DNA from: Bradyrhizobium sp. Ce-3
Lineage (GTDB): Bacteria > Pseudomonadota > Alphaproteobacteria > Rhizobiales > Xanthobacteraceae
Length of the DNA: 64,000 nucleotides
Direction of reading: 5' to 3'
NCBI RefSeq assembly: GCF_022835695.1
Contig: NZ_BQUV01000009.1
Coordinates: 310,001-374,000, forward strand
A model generated the notes under the pieces. It saw nothing but the letters and a program-made list of their open reading frames with translations, was not told the DNA's origin and made no database searches. A program made the translations under genes and the position numbers. Of the stretch, positions 40,801 to 49,532 are shown one piece after another. Each line of letters begins with the position of its first letter. Position 1 is the stretch's first letter.

Positions 40801-42630
40801 CTACGTCAGCTCCGCCGTCGCCTCGTCGAGCCACAGCTTGGTGGCGTTGTCGTCGAGATGCGGCCGCACCACCCGCGCGACGCGGGCGTGGTAGTCGTTG
40901 AGCCAGGCGAGCTCGCTTTGGCTCAGCATGCTCGCCTCGATCAGGCGGCGATCGATCGGCGCCAAGGTCAGCGTCTCGAAGGCGTTGACCGGTTTCTCGG
41001 CGCCGGCAATGTCGGTGCCGATCACGAGTTCGAGGTTCTCGATCCTGATGCCGTAGGCGTCGGTCTTGTAGTAGCCGGGCTCGTTGGACAGGATCATGCC
41101 GCGCTTCAGCGGCGTGGTGCCGAGCTTCGAGATCCGCGCCGGCCCTTCATGGACGCTGAGATAGCTGCCGACGCCGTGACCGGTGCCGTGCTCGAAGTCG
41201 ATCCCGGCCTGCCAGAGATATTGCCGCGCCAGCGTGTCGAGTTGCGCGCCGGTGGTGCCGTCGGGGAACACCGCGCGGGCGATCGCGATATGACCGCGCA
41301 GCACGCGGGTGAAGCGGTCGCGCATCTCGTCGGTCGGCTGGCCGATCGCGATGGTGCGGGTGACGTCGGTGGTGCCGTCCTGATATTGCGCGCCGGAATC
41401 GATCAGCAGGAGGTCGCCGGGCGCGATGCGACGGTTGCTCTTGCGCGTCACCCGGTAATGCACGATCGCGCCGTTCGGCCCGGTGCCGGCGATGGTGGGG
41501 AACGAGACATCCTTCAGCGCGCCGGTCTGGCGGCGGAAGGTCTCCAGCGCCTCGACGGTGTCGATCTCGGTGAGGTGGCCCGAGGGGGCTTCGCGGTCGA
41601 CCCAGGCGAGGAAGCGCACCAGTGCCACCGCATCACGCTGATGCGCCGTGCGCGTGCCCTCGATCTCGGTGCTGTTCTTGACCGCCTTCAGCAGGCTGAC
41701 CGGATCGCTGCTGCGCACCGGCTTGCCGCCGGCGCCTGCGATCAGGCGGCTCAGGGCATCCGCGGCCGTCGCGCTGTCGAGCGCGATCGAGGCGCCGCCC
41801 TTGGCGAGCTCGGTGAGTTTTGGCGCCAGCGCAGCCGGCTCCTCGACATCGGCCGACTGCTCGAGATGGTCGCGGGTCGAATTGGACAGCTTGCGGTGAT
41901 CGATGAACAGCAGCGGCCGGCCGTCCTTCGGCACCAGCGCGTAGGACAGCGGCAACGGGGTGTGGGAGACGTCGGCGCCGCGGATGTTGAAGGCCCAGGC
42001 CACCGCGTGGCTGTCGGAGAGCACCAGCGCGTCGACACCGAGCTTGTTGATCTCGAGCCGGATGCGCTTCAGCTTCTCGGCCTCGATCTCGCCGGAAAAC
42101 TGCGCGCCGTGGATCGAAACCGGGCCGAGCGGCGGTGCCGGCCGCTCGTGCCAGATCGCATCGAGGGGGTTGCTGTCGACGGCGACCAGCTCGGCGCCGG
42201 CCTTGGCGCAAGCCGCCGCCAGCCGTTCGGCTGCCGCAGAAGTGTGCAGCCAGGGGTCAAATCCTAGGCGGTCGCCGGCCGAAAGATGCCGGGTCAGCCA
42301 GTGCTCCGGCGGCGGCTCGACCAGCGGCTCGACCTGCCAGGCCTTGCGGTCGACCTGCTTGCCGGCCTGCAGCGTGTAGCGGCCGTCGACAAACAGGGCC
42401 GCTTCCTTGCTCAGCACGATTGCGAGCCCGGCCGATCCGGTGAAGCCGGTCAGCCAGGCCAGCCGTTCCTCGGACGCGGGAACGTATTCATTCTGCTGCT
42501 GGTCGGCGCGCGGAACCACAAATCCGGTCAGCTTGCGCCGCGCCAGTTCCTCGCGCAGCGCGCTCAGGCGAGCGGTCAGCGCGACGCCGCCTTCGGGCTC
42601 TTCGAATGTCTGGAAATGGGCTTCGAACAT
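40801..42630 (-). CDS. Aminopeptidase P family protein (Xaa-Pro aminopeptidase)
   Basis: A 609-residue cytoplasmic metallopeptidase of the M24B family, long form with two N-terminal creatinase-like domains and a C-terminal pita-bread domain. Metal ligands are visible in LLIDSGAQYQDGTTDVTRTI (two Asp), GTGHGVGSYLSVHEGP (His) and LSNEPGYY plus IRIENLEL (Glu pair). It removes N-terminal residues before proline. ATG 42630 (MFEAHFQTFE) is chosen; the longer frame upstream has no conserved content. Confidence 0.92.
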   Translation of the reverse strand: MFEAHFQTFEEPEGGVALTARLSALREELARRKLTGFVVPRADQQQNEYVPASEERLAWLTGFTGSAGLAIVLSKEAALFVDGRYTLQAGKQVDRKAWQVEPLVEPPPEHWLTRHLSAGDRLGFDPWLHTSAAAERLAAACAKAGAELVAVDSNPLDAIWHERPAPPLGPVSIHGAQFSGEIEAEKLKRIRLEINKLGVDALVLSDSHAVAWAFNIRGADVSHTPLPLSYALVPKDGRPLLFIDHRKLSNSTRDHLEQSADVEEPAALAPKLTELAKGGASIALDSATAADALSRLIAGAGGKPVRSSDPVSLLKAVKNSTEIEGTRTAHQRDAVALVRFLAWVDREAPSGHLTEIDTVEALETFRRQTGALKDVSFPTIAGTGPNGAIVHYRVTRKSNRRIAPGDLLLIDSGAQYQDGTTDVTRTIAIGQPTDEMRDRFTRVLRGHIAIARAVFPDGTTGAQLDTLARQYLWQAGIDFEHGTGHGVGSYLSVHEGPARISKLGTTPLKRGMILSNEPGYYKTDAYGIRIENLELVIGTDIAGAEKPVNAFETLTLAPIDRRLIEASMLSQSELAWLNDYHARVARVVRPHLDDNATKLWLDEATAELT

Positions 42631-42818
42631 CGCCTTCGCACTCTCTTCGGATTCAGCATGGTCCTCGTGCAAACGCACGCAAGGCATGACCACATTTTTG
42701 GCATAACTTGTGCTTGAAACATGGCATAGTGGAAATGACCTGACGATGTCCACCGTCGTTGGTCAAGCGTACGGGGAGTGTCCAGGAGTGTCTCAACTCA
42801 ACGGTGAGGAGATGCACG

Positions 42819-43022
42819 ATGCCTGCATTCACGTTTGAGAAGATCTCGCCGCCGGCCCCCCGCGGTCCGATCGCGCCGGTCGAGCAGAAGCAACGTGGCG
42901 TCATCGTCCAGATGCTGGACCGCCTTGCCGAGGCGCGTGCCAGGCGCTCGGCAGGTCACGGCCGCGCAGCCGGTCAGGACAAGGTTGAGACGGCCGGCCG
43001 CGATTCCGAGCCGTCGGCGTAG
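42819..43022 (+). CDS. Small hypothetical protein
   Basis: A 67-residue soluble basic protein starting MPAFTFEKISPPAPRGPIAP, preceded by a GAGGAG Shine-Dalgarno at good spacing. It contains one likely helix (GVIVQMLDRLAEARARR) and a polar tail. No motif or family is recognised. It is divergent from the aminopeptidase and converges with the small secreted protein at 43030. Confidence 0.6.
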   Translation: MPAFTFEKISPPAPRGPIAPVEQKQRGVIVQMLDRLAEARARRSAGHGRAAGQDKVETAGRDSEPSA

Positions 43023-43029
43023 CACGCCT

Positions 43030-43296
43030 TCAATCGTCGTGACGCTGGCCGAGATACACGCCCCGGTCCCGGTCTTCATACTCCAGAGGATACGATCCGC
43101 TGAGCCAGCCACGCTCGCGACTTTCGCTGCGCAGCCGCGGCCGGCTGTCATGACGCCCGATCGCATAACCGCGATAGGGCTCGCCAGCATGGCTGCGGTC
43201 GCCGACGAGGCGGATGCCGGTGCCTTCATTGGCGACCGCCGGAGACGCGACGGCGAACATCGCCGCAATGATGAAGGCGCCAACCGTACGTTTCAT
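43030..43296 (-). CDS. Small secreted hypothetical protein
   Basis: An 88-residue protein with a Sec signal peptide (MKRTVGAFIIAAMFAVASPAVA, cleavage after AVA) and an Arg/Asp/Tyr/Gly-rich mature part (HDSRPRLRSESRERGW, YEDRDRGVYLGQRHDD) without cysteines. Probably periplasmic and partly disordered. ATG 43296 is favoured over an in-frame start at 43323 because the signal peptide begins there. Function unknown. Confidence 0.7.
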   Translation of the reverse strand: MKRTVGAFIIAAMFAVASPAVANEGTGIRLVGDRSHAGEPYRGYAIGRHDSRPRLRSESRERGWLSGSYPLEYEDRDRGVYLGQRHDD

Positions 43297-43392
43297 GCCG
43301 ATGGTCTCCTCTGCAGGTATCACGGACCAACGCTTGATGATGCCTGCCGTTGCAAGGCTCTGACAAAGGCTCTGATCCGCACCCCTTGACGA

Positions 43393-43896
43393 CTATTCCA
43401 GGTCCGACGCCTTGGCCACGGTCACGTTGACGACCCTGGTGCCCTCGAGTTCGCGCACGATCCGCTCATCGGGACCGACGATGCCCAGATCGAATTCGCG
43501 CTCTGCTGTCAGGAGCGTCATGCGCTGACCGACGATGACGACGACGGTCATGTCGAGCGCCTCGCCGGAAATAGCCCATTCCCTCAGCTCGCCGCGAAAC
43601 GGCTCCCTGCGCCAGGCGTCGGGGAAGCCGGGATCACACCTGACCTCGAGACCGTCGTCGGAGGTGGTCAGGACAAGCTTCGATCTGGAGGGCTTCCAGT
43701 GCTCCTCCAGGAGTGCGTTGACCAGCCAGACGCAGCTGAACGCGCGACACTCCGCCGGCCGGCTCGGATAGGTCCGGCAGCCGCCTCCCGGCTCGCAATG
43801 CGGACACCAGGCGTTGGCGGGCTTTGCCAGCTCCTCGATCGCCATCACCTTGCAGCAGAGCGTGCAGTCGCCGCACTGTCTGCCGGCGGCGGTCAT
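43393..43896 (-). CDS. YkgJ-like cysteine cluster protein
   Basis: A 167-residue protein with an N-terminal Cys-rich module: CGDCTLCCKVM, then CPHCEPGGGC, and RPAECRAFSCVW. This CxxCxxCC...C pattern is the YkgJ/CxxCxxCC zinc- or iron-binding domain (UPF0153). The rest is a small alpha/beta segment (LVLTTSDDGLEVRCDPGFPDAWR). It ends six bases... downstream of prmA on the same strand, so the two are likely co-transcribed. Biochemical role is not established for the family. Confidence 0.85.
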   Translation of the reverse strand: MTAAGRQCGDCTLCCKVMAIEELAKPANAWCPHCEPGGGCRTYPSRPAECRAFSCVWLVNALLEEHWKPSRSKLVLTTSDDGLEVRCDPGFPDAWRREPFRGELREWAISGEALDMTVVVIVGQRMTLLTAEREFDLGIVGPDERIVRELEGTRVVNVTVAKASDLE

Positions 43897-43902
43897 TGCA
43901 TC

Positions 43903-44790
43903 TCACCGCACCGAGCGCAGCAGCAGGCTGCTCCAGCCCTCGATCCTCAGATGCCGCAGCGGCACCAGTCCGCGGGCGCGATAGGCGGCGATCACGGCCG
44001 GCGCCTGGTGCGTCAGCAGGCCGGAGAGAATGACCTGCGCCGACGAGGCGAGGTGGCGCGCCATCGGCCCAGCCAGCTGCCGCAGCGGATTGGCGAGGAT
44101 GTTGGCGAGCACGAGGTCGAAGGGACCATCCTCGGCAAAGCGCGGCGCTGCAAATCCGGTGGCACGGATCACGTCCACCAGATGGCCGGCGCCGTTGAGC
44201 CGGGCGTTCTCCTCGGCGACCCGGACCGACGGCGGGTCGATGTCGCTCGCCAGCACCTTGCCGTGCAGCGCCCTGGCGGCGGCGATCCCCAGCACGCCGG
44301 TCCCGGTGCCGAGATCGAGCACCCGGCGCGGCTGATAGGCCTTCAGCACGTGGTCGAGCAGCAACAGGCAGCCGCGCGTGGTGCCGTGATGGCCGGTGCC
44401 GAAGGCGAGCGCCGCCTCGATCTCGATTCCGAGCTTGTTGGGCGGGATCCGGTGCCGGTCATGCTGGCCGTGGACGATGAAGCGGCCGGCTGCGACCGGG
44501 ACGAGGTCTTCCAGACTGGCCTTGACCCAGTCCTTCGCCTCCACGGTGTCAAATACCAAAGTCGATGCGACATTCTGTCGCATCACCACCTGTCCAACGA
44601 GCTCCTGGAGCAGGGCCTGGTCCGGCGCCTCGGCGAAGTGGACGGTGACGTCCCAGCGGGCGTCCGGCCGTTCAAAGGCCGCAAACGCCGCTTGATCCTC
44701 GAAAAACATCTCGGAAAGCGCGTCTACCACGCGCTTTGCGGTCTGTTCATCGGGAAGGGTGAGGCTGGCGCGGTGCGTGGACGGGGTCAT
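43903..44790 (-). CDS. prmA: Ribosomal protein L11 methyltransferase
   Basis: A 295-residue SAM-dependent enzyme that trimethylates ribosomal protein L11. The N-terminal substrate-recognition domain ends near FIVHGQHDRHRIPPNKLGIE, then AFGTGHHGTTRGCLLLLD, the SAM loop VLDLGTGTGVLGIAAARAL (about residues 145-163), ASDIDPPSVRVAEENARLNG and LVLANILANPL, the NxxxxPL active-site motif. Start at 44790; the YkgJ-like gene follows on the same strand. Confidence 0.95.
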   Translation of the reverse strand: MTPSTHRASLTLPDEQTAKRVVDALSEMFFEDQAAFAAFERPDARWDVTVHFAEAPDQALLQELVGQVVMRQNVASTLVFDTVEAKDWVKASLEDLVPVAAGRFIVHGQHDRHRIPPNKLGIEIEAALAFGTGHHGTTRGCLLLLDHVLKAYQPRRVLDLGTGTGVLGIAAARALHGKVLASDIDPPSVRVAEENARLNGAGHLVDVIRATGFAAPRFAEDGPFDLVLANILANPLRQLAGPMARHLASSAQVILSGLLTHQAPAVIAAYRARGLVPLRHLRIEGWSSLLLRSVR

Positions 44791-44959
44791 CGGAGGCCGG
44801 TAGCGCGGTTTTTGTTAAAATTTCAACCGGGATTCAATCGAATATCGCGAGAATTGATAGGTTCCCGATTTAGTCAACTTTAGATTTTACCGTAGTAGTA
44901 CCGGTTCCGGAGCAGGAACTGACTGCTCCAATGGCATCACAACCAAGGGCAGGGCTGCA

Positions 44960-45124
44960 ATGAAGGCTTTTATCGTTAGATTTTTGCGGAATGAGTCCGG
45001 CGCAACCGCCATCGAGTACGGACTGATTGCGACCGGCATCGCGATTGCAATCATCGCTGCGGTGAATGGCGTCGGCACATCGTTGAGCGGAACGTTCAGC
45101 ACGATTGCCGGCTCTTTGAAGTAA
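44960..45124 (+). CDS. Flp-type IVb pilin
   Basis: A 54-residue prepilin. The short basic leader MKAFIVRFLRNESG is cut after Gly14 by a TadV-type prepilin peptidase; Glu19-Tyr20 in ATAIEYGLIA are the conserved Flp residues, and a hydrophobic helix follows (GIAIAIIAAVNGVGTSL). Flp pilins build tight-adherence pili with a tad secretion system. No tad/cpa genes are in the window, so it is an orphan pilin locus. An AT-rich upstream region (44810-44900) probably holds the promoter, and an intrinsic terminator follows directly, so it is a single-gene unit. Confidence 0.92.
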   Translation: MKAFIVRFLRNESGATAIEYGLIATGIAIAIIAAVNGVGTSLSGTFSTIAGSLK

Positions 45125-45150
45125 TTTTCGCAGACGGCGTTCTCGAGCAG

Positions 45151-45182
45151 GCACCGGGCAACGACGCCCGGTGTTTTCTTTT
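45151..45182 (+). terminator. Intrinsic terminator of the Flp pilin gene
   Basis: GCACCGGGC and GCCCGGTGT form a strong stem around AACGAC, followed by TTTTCTTTT. It lies 27 bases after the pilin stop. A textbook Rho-independent terminator. Confidence 0.92.
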
Positions 45183-45388
45183 CAACCGGTTGTCCACAGC
45201 GTCCCGCGCAGCTTGTCGACAAGATATCGGCCGTGTTGTCCCCTGACTTGTCAGCCGCTGTTGCACAGGCAATTGACAGGGATGCTCACCGGCTTTCGCA
45301 CCAGCGGACACCCGGTCTGACCACAGCCGACCCACAGTTCCTCAACAGACCTGTCCACAGCTTGTCGCGCATCGGCGCGCCGGCAGCG
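45183..45388. other. Gene-free region with repeated TGTCCACAG motifs
   Basis: Between the pilin terminator and the oxidoreductase stop. It contains TTGTCCACA (45190-45198), TGACCACAG (45318-45326) and CTGTCCACAG (45351-45360), which resemble DnaA boxes, plus the palindrome CTTGTCGACAAG (45212-45223). No gene is supported. Confidence 0.4.
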
Positions 45389-46990
45389 CTATGCGAACAG
45401 CGCGCGATGGTCGGCGAGGATGGCCCGCGCGGCGTTGTGGCCGGGTGCGCCGGTGACGCCGCCGCCGGGATGGGCGCCGGAACCGCAATGGTAGAGACCG
45501 CGGAGCGGCCCGCGGTAGTCGGCATGGCCGAGCATCGGCCGCGCCGAGAACAGCTGGTTCAGCGTCAGCGCGCCGTGAAAGATGTCGCCGCCGAGCAGGC
45601 CGAATTGTCGCTCGAGATCGAGTGGCGACAGGATCTGGCGGCCGACCACGCTGCTTGCAAAGCCGGGGGCGTAGCGGTTGACGGTCGCAATCATCAAATC
45701 GGCGACCTCCTCGCGATGGTCGTCCCAGGATTTGCCGCCGGGCAGTTGCGGCGCGACGTGCTGGCAGAACAGGCTCGCAACATGCCGGCCCGGCGGGCTT
45801 AGGCTGTCGTCGAGCGTCGAGGGGATCAGCACCTCGACAACCGGCGCGCGGCTCCAGCCGAATTCACGCGCGTCGCGCCAGGCGCGGTCCATATAGCCGA
45901 GGCTTGGCGCGATGATGATGCCGGCGGTGAGGTGATCGCCGGGGCCGGGCAGCGCGCTGAACGAGGGCAGGGCATCGAGCGCCACGTTCATCCTGAACGT
46001 GCCGGAGCCGTTCTGCCATCGCGAGATGCGCGCGAGGAATTCGCGCGCCAGTGCGCCTGCCGGCACCAGGCGTGTGTACAGCAGCTTCGGATTGACGTTC
46101 GAGACGACGTATCTGGCGCGGATGGTCGTGCCATTGTCGAGGACGATGCCGGCGGCGCGATCCTTCTCGACGATCACCTCGCGAACCGGTGCATCGGTCT
46201 CGATCTCGACGCCATGGCTGCGTGCCGCGCTGGCCATCGCCTGGGTGATCGCGCCCATGCCGCCGATCGCATGGCCCCAGACACCCTTCTTGCCGTTCAC
46301 CTCGCCAAAGGCATGATGCAGCATCACATAGGCCGAGCCCGCCGCGTAGGGACTGGCATAATTGCCGACGATGGCATCGAAGCCGAACAGCGCCTTGACG
46401 AGGTCGTTCTCGAAGCGCTCGTCGAGCATGTCGCCGGCCGAGCGCGTGAACAGGTCGAGCAGATCGCGCTGCTGTTCCAGCGACAGCCGCCGCAGGATGT
46501 TGGCGGTGCCGAGCGCGTTGAAGGCCTCGCTGATGGCGCCGATGCCGAAACCCTCGACGAGGTTCGGCGGCGCGCGCAGCACGAATTGGCGCAGCACGTC
46601 GGCGATGGCCTCGAGTTCCCCTGAGAACACGCCGATCGTGTCCGCGTCGCGTTGGCTGAGCTTCGCGACCGATTGCTGGGTGCGGCCTTCGCCGGTCAAG
46701 AGGTAGCTGCCGTCGGACGCGGGCAGGAAATTCTGGGCGCGCCGTTCCACGATCCTGAGGCCGTGATCGGCAAGCTTCAGGTCAGAAATGATTTGCGGGT
46801 TGAGCAGGCTCACCGTGTAGGCGGCGACCGAATTGCGGAAGCCTGGACAGAACTCCTCGGTGACCGCAGCGCCGCCGACCACCTTGCGGCGTTCCACGAC
46901 CTTCACGCGCAGCCCCGCCATCGCAAGATAGGCCGCGCAGGTGAGGCCGTTGTGCCCCGCACCGATGATGACGACGTCTGTTTCGTTCAT
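45389..46990 (-). CDS. FAD-dependent oxidoreductase, phytoene desaturase-like
   Basis: A 533-residue flavoprotein. The N-terminal dinucleotide fold is VVIIGAGHNGLTCAAYLAMAG with the acidic VVERRKVVGGAAVTEEFCPG, and the C-terminal motif YHCGSGAHPGGGVTGAPGHNAA closes the FAD site, as in the COG1233 CrtI-like/pyridine nucleotide-disulfide oxidoreductase PYROXD2 group. No carotenoid genes are adjacent, so a carotenoid role is not supported. The start at 46990 (MNETDVVI) is clear. It is preceded by a palindromic element. Confidence 0.88.
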   Translation of the reverse strand: MNETDVVIIGAGHNGLTCAAYLAMAGLRVKVVERRKVVGGAAVTEEFCPGFRNSVAAYTVSLLNPQIISDLKLADHGLRIVERRAQNFLPASDGSYLLTGEGRTQQSVAKLSQRDADTIGVFSGELEAIADVLRQFVLRAPPNLVEGFGIGAISEAFNALGTANILRRLSLEQQRDLLDLFTRSAGDMLDERFENDLVKALFGFDAIVGNYASPYAAGSAYVMLHHAFGEVNGKKGVWGHAIGGMGAITQAMASAARSHGVEIETDAPVREVIVEKDRAAGIVLDNGTTIRARYVVSNVNPKLLYTRLVPAGALAREFLARISRWQNGSGTFRMNVALDALPSFSALPGPGDHLTAGIIIAPSLGYMDRAWRDAREFGWSRAPVVEVLIPSTLDDSLSPPGRHVASLFCQHVAPQLPGGKSWDDHREEVADLMIATVNRYAPGFASSVVGRQILSPLDLERQFGLLGGDIFHGALTLNQLFSARPMLGHADYRGPLRGLYHCGSGAHPGGGVTGAPGHNAARAILADHRALFA

Positions 46991-47014
46991 GTCCGCTTCA
47001 AGATGCAGTGATTA

Positions 47015-47088
47015 GAGCATGATCCGGAAAAGTGGAAACCGGCTTTCCCTGGCGACAAAGGTGAAGCCTTTGCGCCGAGATCATGCTC
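47015..47088. repeat. GAGCATGATCCGGAAAAGTG palindromic element, long form
   Basis: Outer arms GAGCATGATC and GATCATGCTC as in 15222-15270 and 16754-16800, but with a longer centre (AACCGGCTTTCCC and an inner hairpin AAAGGTGAAGCCTTT). It lies upstream of the oxidoreductase and the MFS/spermidine synthase fusion, which are divergent. The remaining 47089-47250 shows no gene. Confidence 0.85.
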
Positions 47089-47250
47089 AAACAGGATTAA
47101 CGTGCTGTGCCGCCGCGGCGCCGTGTCGTCAAGTCCGCGTGACCGCGGTTTCTTGTCCGTGATACTGCCGTATGATCGATTCCAATCCTCCGGTGCGGTG
47201 CCGCCGGACCGTCCGCCTCCGGCGCCCGCCGGGTCCATGCCGGAGCTTTC

Positions 47251-49515
47251 ATGACATCTGAGCCGTCCGCCTCGCGAAACCGGCTGGTGCTGGTTGTCTA
47301 CACCGCCGCGATCTTCGTCAGCGCCCTGTTGCTGTTCTCGGTGCAGCCGCTGTTCACCAAGATGGTGCTGCCGCGGCTCGGTGGCTCGCCGGCGGTGTGG
47401 TCGGTGGCGATGGTGTTCTTCCAGTCGCTGCTGCTCGGCGGCTACGCCTATGCGCATCTGTTGATGAAGCTGAACAGCCGTGTCGTGCCAGTCGCGGTGC
47501 ATCTGGTGCTGCTGGTCGTCGCGCTCGCGACCTTGCCGCTGTCGATCCGGAGCGGCTGGGGCGAGCCGCCGACCTCGGGCTATGCGATCTGGCTGCTCGG
47601 CCTGTTCGTGGTCTCGATCGGCCTGCCGTTCTTCGCGCTCGCCGCCAACAATCCGCTGCTGCAGGCCTGGTTCGTGCGCACCGGCCACCCCAACGGCCCC
47701 GATCCGTATTTCCTCTACGCATCCTCGAACATCGGCAGCTTCCTCGCGCTGTTGTCCTATCCGGTGCTACTCGAGCCGATGTTCACGTTGCGCACCCAGA
47801 ACCTGATCTGGACCAGCGGCTATGGTCTCCTGATCGTCCTGATCGCAGGCTGCGGCGTGCTGCTGTTGCGATCGCCGGCGGACGCCGGCGCACGCAACAT
47901 GCAGGTCGACGATGCCGATGCGCCGGCGCCGTCATGGTCGCTGCGGGCGCGCTGGATTTTCCTCGCCGCGGTGCCGTCCGGCCTCTTGATCGCGGTGACG
48001 GCGCATATCTCGACCGACGTTGCGGCCGCGCCGCTGCTGTGGGTGCTGCCGCTGTCGCTGTATCTGTTGACCTGGGTGCTGGTGTTCCAGTCGCGGCCGC
48101 TGCTGCCGCACAAATGGATGCTGCTGTTGCAGCCGCTGGCGATCGCCGGCGTCGTGATCCTGCTTGCGGTCGGCGGCGAGCAGAACCTGCTGCTCACGCT
48201 CGGCGGCCATCAGCTCTGCTTCTTCATCATCGCGATGGCCTGCCATGGCGAACTCGCACGCACCCGCCCGGCCGCGAAATATCTCACCGGCTTCTACGTC
48301 GCGCTGTCGTTCGGCGGCATGATCGGCGGCCTGTTCGCGGGGCTTATTGCGCCGTTCACCTTCTCATGGGTCGCCGAATATCCGATCCTGCTGGCGCTCG
48401 CGGCGCTGTGCCGTCCGCCCGGCGGCGCCGAGCGGCTGCCGCGCTGGAGCGCCTGGTACTGGCCGTTCCTCGCGGTGCTGGCGGTTGGGCTGATCGCGCC
48501 GAGCTATTCGGCCGGCGACATCTTCAACTGGCTCGACGACCACCGAGTGTGGGTGATCGGCGCAGTCGGCGTGCTCTCGGCGCTGCTCGCGCTCGCACTG
48601 AATGCCAATCGCTGGAAGATCTTCGCCACCGTCGCCGTCGCGCTGGTGGTGCTGCGCGCCTATCCGTCCGACGACGGCCGCGTCGAAACCGTGCGCAGCT
48701 TCTTCGGCGTGCACAAGATCGTGGTGACGCCGAACGGGCAGTATCACGTGCTGATGCACGGCACCACGATCCACGGCGCCGAGAAGTTCAAGAACGACGA
48801 CGGCACGCCGGTCACCGGCAGACCGGAGCCGATCAGCTACTACCACAAGGATGGCGGCATCGGGCAGGCGATCACGGCGATCCGCGAGCGCAAGGGCGCG
48901 CCGCTGAAAGTCGCGGTCATCGGCCTCGGTTCGGGAACGCTGACCTGCGCGTCGCAGCCGGGCGAGGACTGGCGCTTCTTTGAGATCGACCAGTCGATGG
49001 TCGATACCGCACGCGACCCGAAATACTTCACCTACATCCAGAACTGCGAGCCGAACCTGAAGCCGGTGATCGGCGACGCGCGGCTGACCTTCGCCAGGGA
49101 GCCGGACGGCGTCTACGATCTCATCATCGTCGACGCCTATTCGTCGGACGCGATCCCGATCCATCTTGCGACCGAAGAGGCGATGGCGATCTACAAGCAG
49201 AAGCTGGCGCCACAGGGCGCGGTCGTGATGCACGTCTCCAACCGTCATCTCGAACTCGCCAGCGTCGTGGTCGGCATTGCCGACGCCAACGACATGAAGA
49301 GCTGGGTCTACAGCGAGGATTCCGGGCGCGACAACGAGTACATCTTCTCGACCTCGGTCGTGGTCTCCGCGCGCGAGGACGCCGACGTCGGCAAGCTCGC
49401 ATCATCAGACGTCTGGACCGAGACCGATGCCAACGAGAAGCAGCGGGTCTGGACCGACGATTATTCGAACGTGTTGGGCGCGGTGTACCGGCGCCTGCGC
49501 GACGGCGAGCAGTAG
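47251..49515 (+). CDS. Membrane-anchored spermidine synthase-like fusion protein
   Basis: A 754-residue protein. About residues 10-470 form 12-14 membrane helices of MFS-like or SpeE-associated type (AIFVSALLLFSVQPLFTKMV, LLLGGYAYAHLLM, and the rest). Residues about 500-754 are a spermidine synthase fold: VAVIGLGSGTLTCAS, FFEIDQSMVDTARDP, VIGDARLTFA and IIVDAYSSDAIPIHL. The usual catalytic DSTDP-like loop is replaced by DAYSSDAIP, and polyamine-binding residues are not evident, so it may transfer or lyse a different SAM-derived group. Homologues are often called fused MFS/spermidine synthase. The substrate is unknown. Confidence 0.85.
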   Translation: MTSEPSASRNRLVLVVYTAAIFVSALLLFSVQPLFTKMVLPRLGGSPAVWSVAMVFFQSLLLGGYAYAHLLMKLNSRVVPVAVHLVLLVVALATLPLSIRSGWGEPPTSGYAIWLLGLFVVSIGLPFFALAANNPLLQAWFVRTGHPNGPDPYFLYASSNIGSFLALLSYPVLLEPMFTLRTQNLIWTSGYGLLIVLIAGCGVLLLRSPADAGARNMQVDDADAPAPSWSLRARWIFLAAVPSGLLIAVTAHISTDVAAAPLLWVLPLSLYLLTWVLVFQSRPLLPHKWMLLLQPLAIAGVVILLAVGGEQNLLLTLGGHQLCFFIIAMACHGELARTRPAAKYLTGFYVALSFGGMIGGLFAGLIAPFTFSWVAEYPILLALAALCRPPGGAERLPRWSAWYWPFLAVLAVGLIAPSYSAGDIFNWLDDHRVWVIGAVGVLSALLALALNANRWKIFATVAVALVVLRAYPSDDGRVETVRSFFGVHKIVVTPNGQYHVLMHGTTIHGAEKFKNDDGTPVTGRPEPISYYHKDGGIGQAITAIRERKGAPLKVAVIGLGSGTLTCASQPGEDWRFFEIDQSMVDTARDPKYFTYIQNCEPNLKPVIGDARLTFAREPDGVYDLIIVDAYSSDAIPIHLATEEAMAIYKQKLAPQGAVVMHVSNRHLELASVVVGIADANDMKSWVYSEDSGRDNEYIFSTSVVVSAREDADVGKLASSDVWTETDANEKQRVWTDDYSNVLGAVYRRLRDGEQ

Positions 49516-49532
49516 CCTCGATCGGTCTTGCT

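Noticed and set aside
45389-46990. Carotenoid phytoene desaturase (crtI)
   Set aside because: The family is broad and no carotenoid genes are near; only the oxidoreductase family is supported.
47251-49515. Bona fide spermidine synthase
   Set aside because: The catalytic loop is altered and the N-terminal half is a membrane domain.
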